Shown here: in pieces, positions 46,534-48,684 of the stretch
How positions within the stretch are numbered: position 1 is the first letter of the stretch
Layout: each line of letters begins with the position of its first letter
Source of the DNA: Woeseiaceae bacterium
GTDB lineage: Bacteria; Pseudomonadota; Gammaproteobacteria; Steroidobacterales; Woeseiaceae
Assembly: GCA_021773155.1 (NCBI GenBank)
Contig: JAJFKQ010000253.1
Span: 1 to 48,684 of the forward strand
Direction of reading: 5' to 3'
Length of the DNA stretch: 48,684 nt
Notes under the pieces: model-generated
What the model saw: only the letters and a program-made list of their open reading frames with translations
The model's database searches: none
What the model was told of the DNA's origin: nothing
Made by a program: the position numbers and the translations under genes

Positions 46534-47929
46534 CGCTTCCTCCCTGTGTAATGATGATAAGCGTCAGTATGACTCCCCAAACCAAACCGGTTATCCAGGC
46601 CGGCATTCTCCGGATCTCCTCGTCGAGTCGCCGCTCACGCATATACCAGTGAACCAGAAGCATGATGCCGATGGTGATTACGGTCTCCACTACATGGACT
46701 GTCGGTAATACCTTCTCGCCATCAGTGACAAAGGTCAGCATCGTGACAATCATGCGCCACGCCGTCGCGAAGTCCCCTGCGCGGAAAAACACCCAGGTGA
46801 TGTTGATTAGAAAGTACGTCACAAAAGCCAGCATTATCTGTGCCGGGAGCTTTGCCCAAATCGCATGAACACCCATTCGTGCTTTCAAAAAGCGCTCCGC
46901 AGCGAGATACAGGCCGTGCAATCCACCCCAAACCACAAATGTCCAGCTGGCACCGTGCCAAAGTCCGCCCAGCAACATGGTGGTCATCAGATTGGCGTAG
47001 GTTCGGAGATTGCCCTTGCGATTTCCGCCCAACGGGACATAGAGGTAGTCGCGCAGCCACGATGACAGTGAGATGTGCCATCGCCGCCAGAAATCGGAAA
47101 AGCCAATTGCGGCATACGGGAAGCGGAAGTTATCTGGCAGACCGAACCCGAGAGTCAGCGCCACGCCGATTGCTGTGGTTGAGTAACCTGCAAAGTCAGA
47201 AAAAATCTGGCCCGAGAACGCCAACGTTCCCAGCCAGGCATCCAGGGGATGCAATGTTTCTTTGGCCCCGAAAACGGCGTCCGCAACGGGTGCCAGCAAT
47301 CCATCCGCTACAACTATTTTCTGAAATAAACCAATGGTCATCAGACCCAGGCCCCAGTAAAGCTGTTTTTGGGTTGCGACACGTGGTGTTGCGAATTGCG
47401 GCAGCAAGTGCGTCGGCCGAACAATTGGGCCGGCGACAAGCTGCGGAAAGAATGTGACAAACAGGGCAAAGTCCAGAAACGACTTCGATGGTTCGGCTCG
47501 CTTCAAGTAAACATCAAGCGAATAAGCCATGGTCTGGAAAGTGTAGAACGAAATACCGACCGGCAAAATGATATGCCAGTCCGGTGGCTGATAGTCGATG
47601 CCGGCAGCCGCTGCCAACGTTACGAAGTTGTCGAGCAGAAACCCGCCGTACTTGAAGTATCCCAGCAAGCCGAGATTGACGATGACACTAATGGCCAGTA
47701 ACACCTTGCGGCGGTGTTTCACCTGTTCGGTAAAAAGTCTCTTCGCAACATGCCAATCGATGACCGTCGAGATCCACAGCAGAACTACGAAGGGTGGATT
47801 CCAGGCTGCGTAGAACAGGTAGCTGGCGATGAGCAGATTGGCTTTTTTGGTCGTCCAGCTAAGCGGCGCGTTATGCAGCGCCAAGACCAACACGAAAAAC
47901 ACCACGAACGTGAGTGAGTTAAATAACAC
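46508..47929 (-). CDS. MBOAT family O-acyltransferase (AlgI/DltB-like)
   Basis: VLFNSLTFVVFFVLVLALH, FFPQLVAGPIVR, WRRWHISLSSWLRDYLYVPLGGNRKG, LLGGLWHGASWTFVVWGGLHG; GTG 47929. Confidence 0.93.
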   Translation of the reverse strand: MLFNSLTFVVFFVLVLALHNAPLSWTTKKANLLIASYLFYAAWNPPFVVLLWISTVIDWHVAKRLFTEQVKHRRKVLLAISVIVNLGLLGYFKYGGFLLDNFVTLAAAAGIDYQPPDWHIILPVGISFYTFQTMAYSLDVYLKRAEPSKSFLDFALFVTFFPQLVAGPIVRPTHLLPQFATPRVATQKQLYWGLGLMTIGLFQKIVVADGLLAPVADAVFGAKETLHPLDAWLGTLAFSGQIFSDFAGYSTTAIGVALTLGFGLPDNFRFPYAAIGFSDFWRRWHISLSSWLRDYLYVPLGGNRKGNLRTYANLMTTMLLGGLWHGASWTFVVWGGLHGLYLAAERFLKARMGVHAIWAKLPAQIMLAFVTYFLINITWVFFRAGDFATAWRMIVTMLTFVTDGEKVLPTVHVVETVITIGIMLLVHWYMRERRLDEEIRRMPAWITGLVWGVILTLIIITQGGSDAFIYFQF

Positions 47930-48050
47930 TGAGCGCAACCCCCAAGACCGCGGCTGAGAGCGCAATTGGTTGCGCCGACTGCCGATTGTTTTTTTTATTC
48001 TCCGCGTGTGTTATCGCGAAAACGGTCAGCGAAGACTAACAGGTTTTGTC

Positions 48051-48684
48051 CTAAAGAGAGATTTCGATAGTCCAGCGGTCCTCGCCGAGTTCGCGATTCT
48101 CGGAATACAGCGCCTTCGACTGCCCTGTCTCCCATTGCGTAGCCAGCGTTTCGCTCATAATGTAGTCGCGATGCACGGACAGCGCTTTTTCAACCGCGTC
48201 CGAGCCCGAAACGCCCAGCGTAATCCTGTCAGAAACCTCCAGACCCGCCTGTTTGCGAGCATCCTGTACTGAGCGCACGATTTCTCGAGCAAATCCCTCG
48301 TTGACCAACTCGTCGGTGAGCGTCGTATCCAGTGCTGTCAGATAACCAGAGTCTTCGGCGCAGGCATAACCTTCAGCCGAACTTGTCTCGATCAGCACAT
48401 CCTCACCCTCAAGCGTGATCGTCTCGTCACCAACAACAATCTTGAACGTCTCGCCACTTGCCGCTGCGCTCGCGATCGCTCCACCATCTGCCTCTTCGAG
48501 TGCTTTGCGGATAACCGGAATAAGCTTGCCGTATTGCTTGCCGATACGTGGCAGATTCGGCTTGATCCGGTAGCTCACAAGACCTGCGTCACGAGCGATG
48601 AATTCGATCGCTTTGACATTGAGTTCCTCAAGAATCTGATCCTGGTGACTGTCCAGTGCCCTGGCTGCGGCATCGCCGGGCGCG
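48051..48684 (-). CDS. ileS: Isoleucyl-tRNA synthetase, C-terminal part (truncated by window edge)
   Basis: ELNVKAIEFIARDAGLVSYRIKPNLPRIGKQYGKLIPVIRKAL...GFAREIVRSVQDARKQAGLEVSDRI; open to window end. Confidence 0.88.
   Translation of the reverse strand, partial: APGDAAARALDSHQDQILEELNVKAIEFIARDAGLVSYRIKPNLPRIGKQYGKLIPVIRKALEEADGGAIASAAASGETFKIVVGDETITLEGEDVLIETSSAEGYACAEDSGYLTALDTTLTDELVNEGFAREIVRSVQDARKQAGLEVSDRITLGVSGSDAVEKALSVHRDYIMSETLATQWETGQSKALYSENRELGEDRWTIEISL

Noticed and set aside
47960-47996. GCGCAATTGGTTGCGC hairpin followed by a T-run as ileS terminator
   Set aside because: T-run follows the hairpin only on the plus strand, while ileS and the MBOAT gene are transcribed on the minus strand.
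1-48684. tRNA, rRNA or CRISPR arrays
   Set aside because: None recognised in the intergenic sequence read; a tRNAscan/Infernal/CRISPR scan would be needed to exclude them formally.

Overview
This window looks like one contiguous piece of a gammaproteobacterial chromosome, cut inside rsgA at the left edge and inside ileS at the right edge. Most of it is housekeeping or envelope genes: SDR, TldD/TldE, LysE, M50, LemA/DUF2207, KorAB plus a 7Fe ferredoxin, NUDIX/MBL, rhomboid, MscS, CDF, MsrA, FolE, MurI, an Omp85-like protein, UspA and MBOAT. The most unusual region is 7997-19781. It is a divergent envelope cluster: on the minus strand, an HzsA-like CXXCH lipoprotein, three consecutive predicted outer-membrane beta-barrels and a DUF4266 lipoprotein ending in CGC; on the plus strand, a mono-CXXCH secreted protein, a LamG lipoprotein with a duplicated CXXCH/HNCW heme-like module and a Tat-exported DUF1501-like protein. 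The plus arm is preceded by a full match to the sigma-54 consensus (TGGCACAGCACTTGCT, 14076-14091) and ends at a strong intrinsic terminator (19806-19842). The minus arm has a sigma-70-like promoter. A second notable locus is an IS30-family element (26991-28219, 26-bp imperfect terminal inverted repeats, 21/26 matching) that has beheaded an HNH endonuclease gene and carries a hairpin over its own transposase initiation region. I found no rRNA, tRNA or CRISPR array. All family names come from reading the translated sequences by eye; no database search was run.
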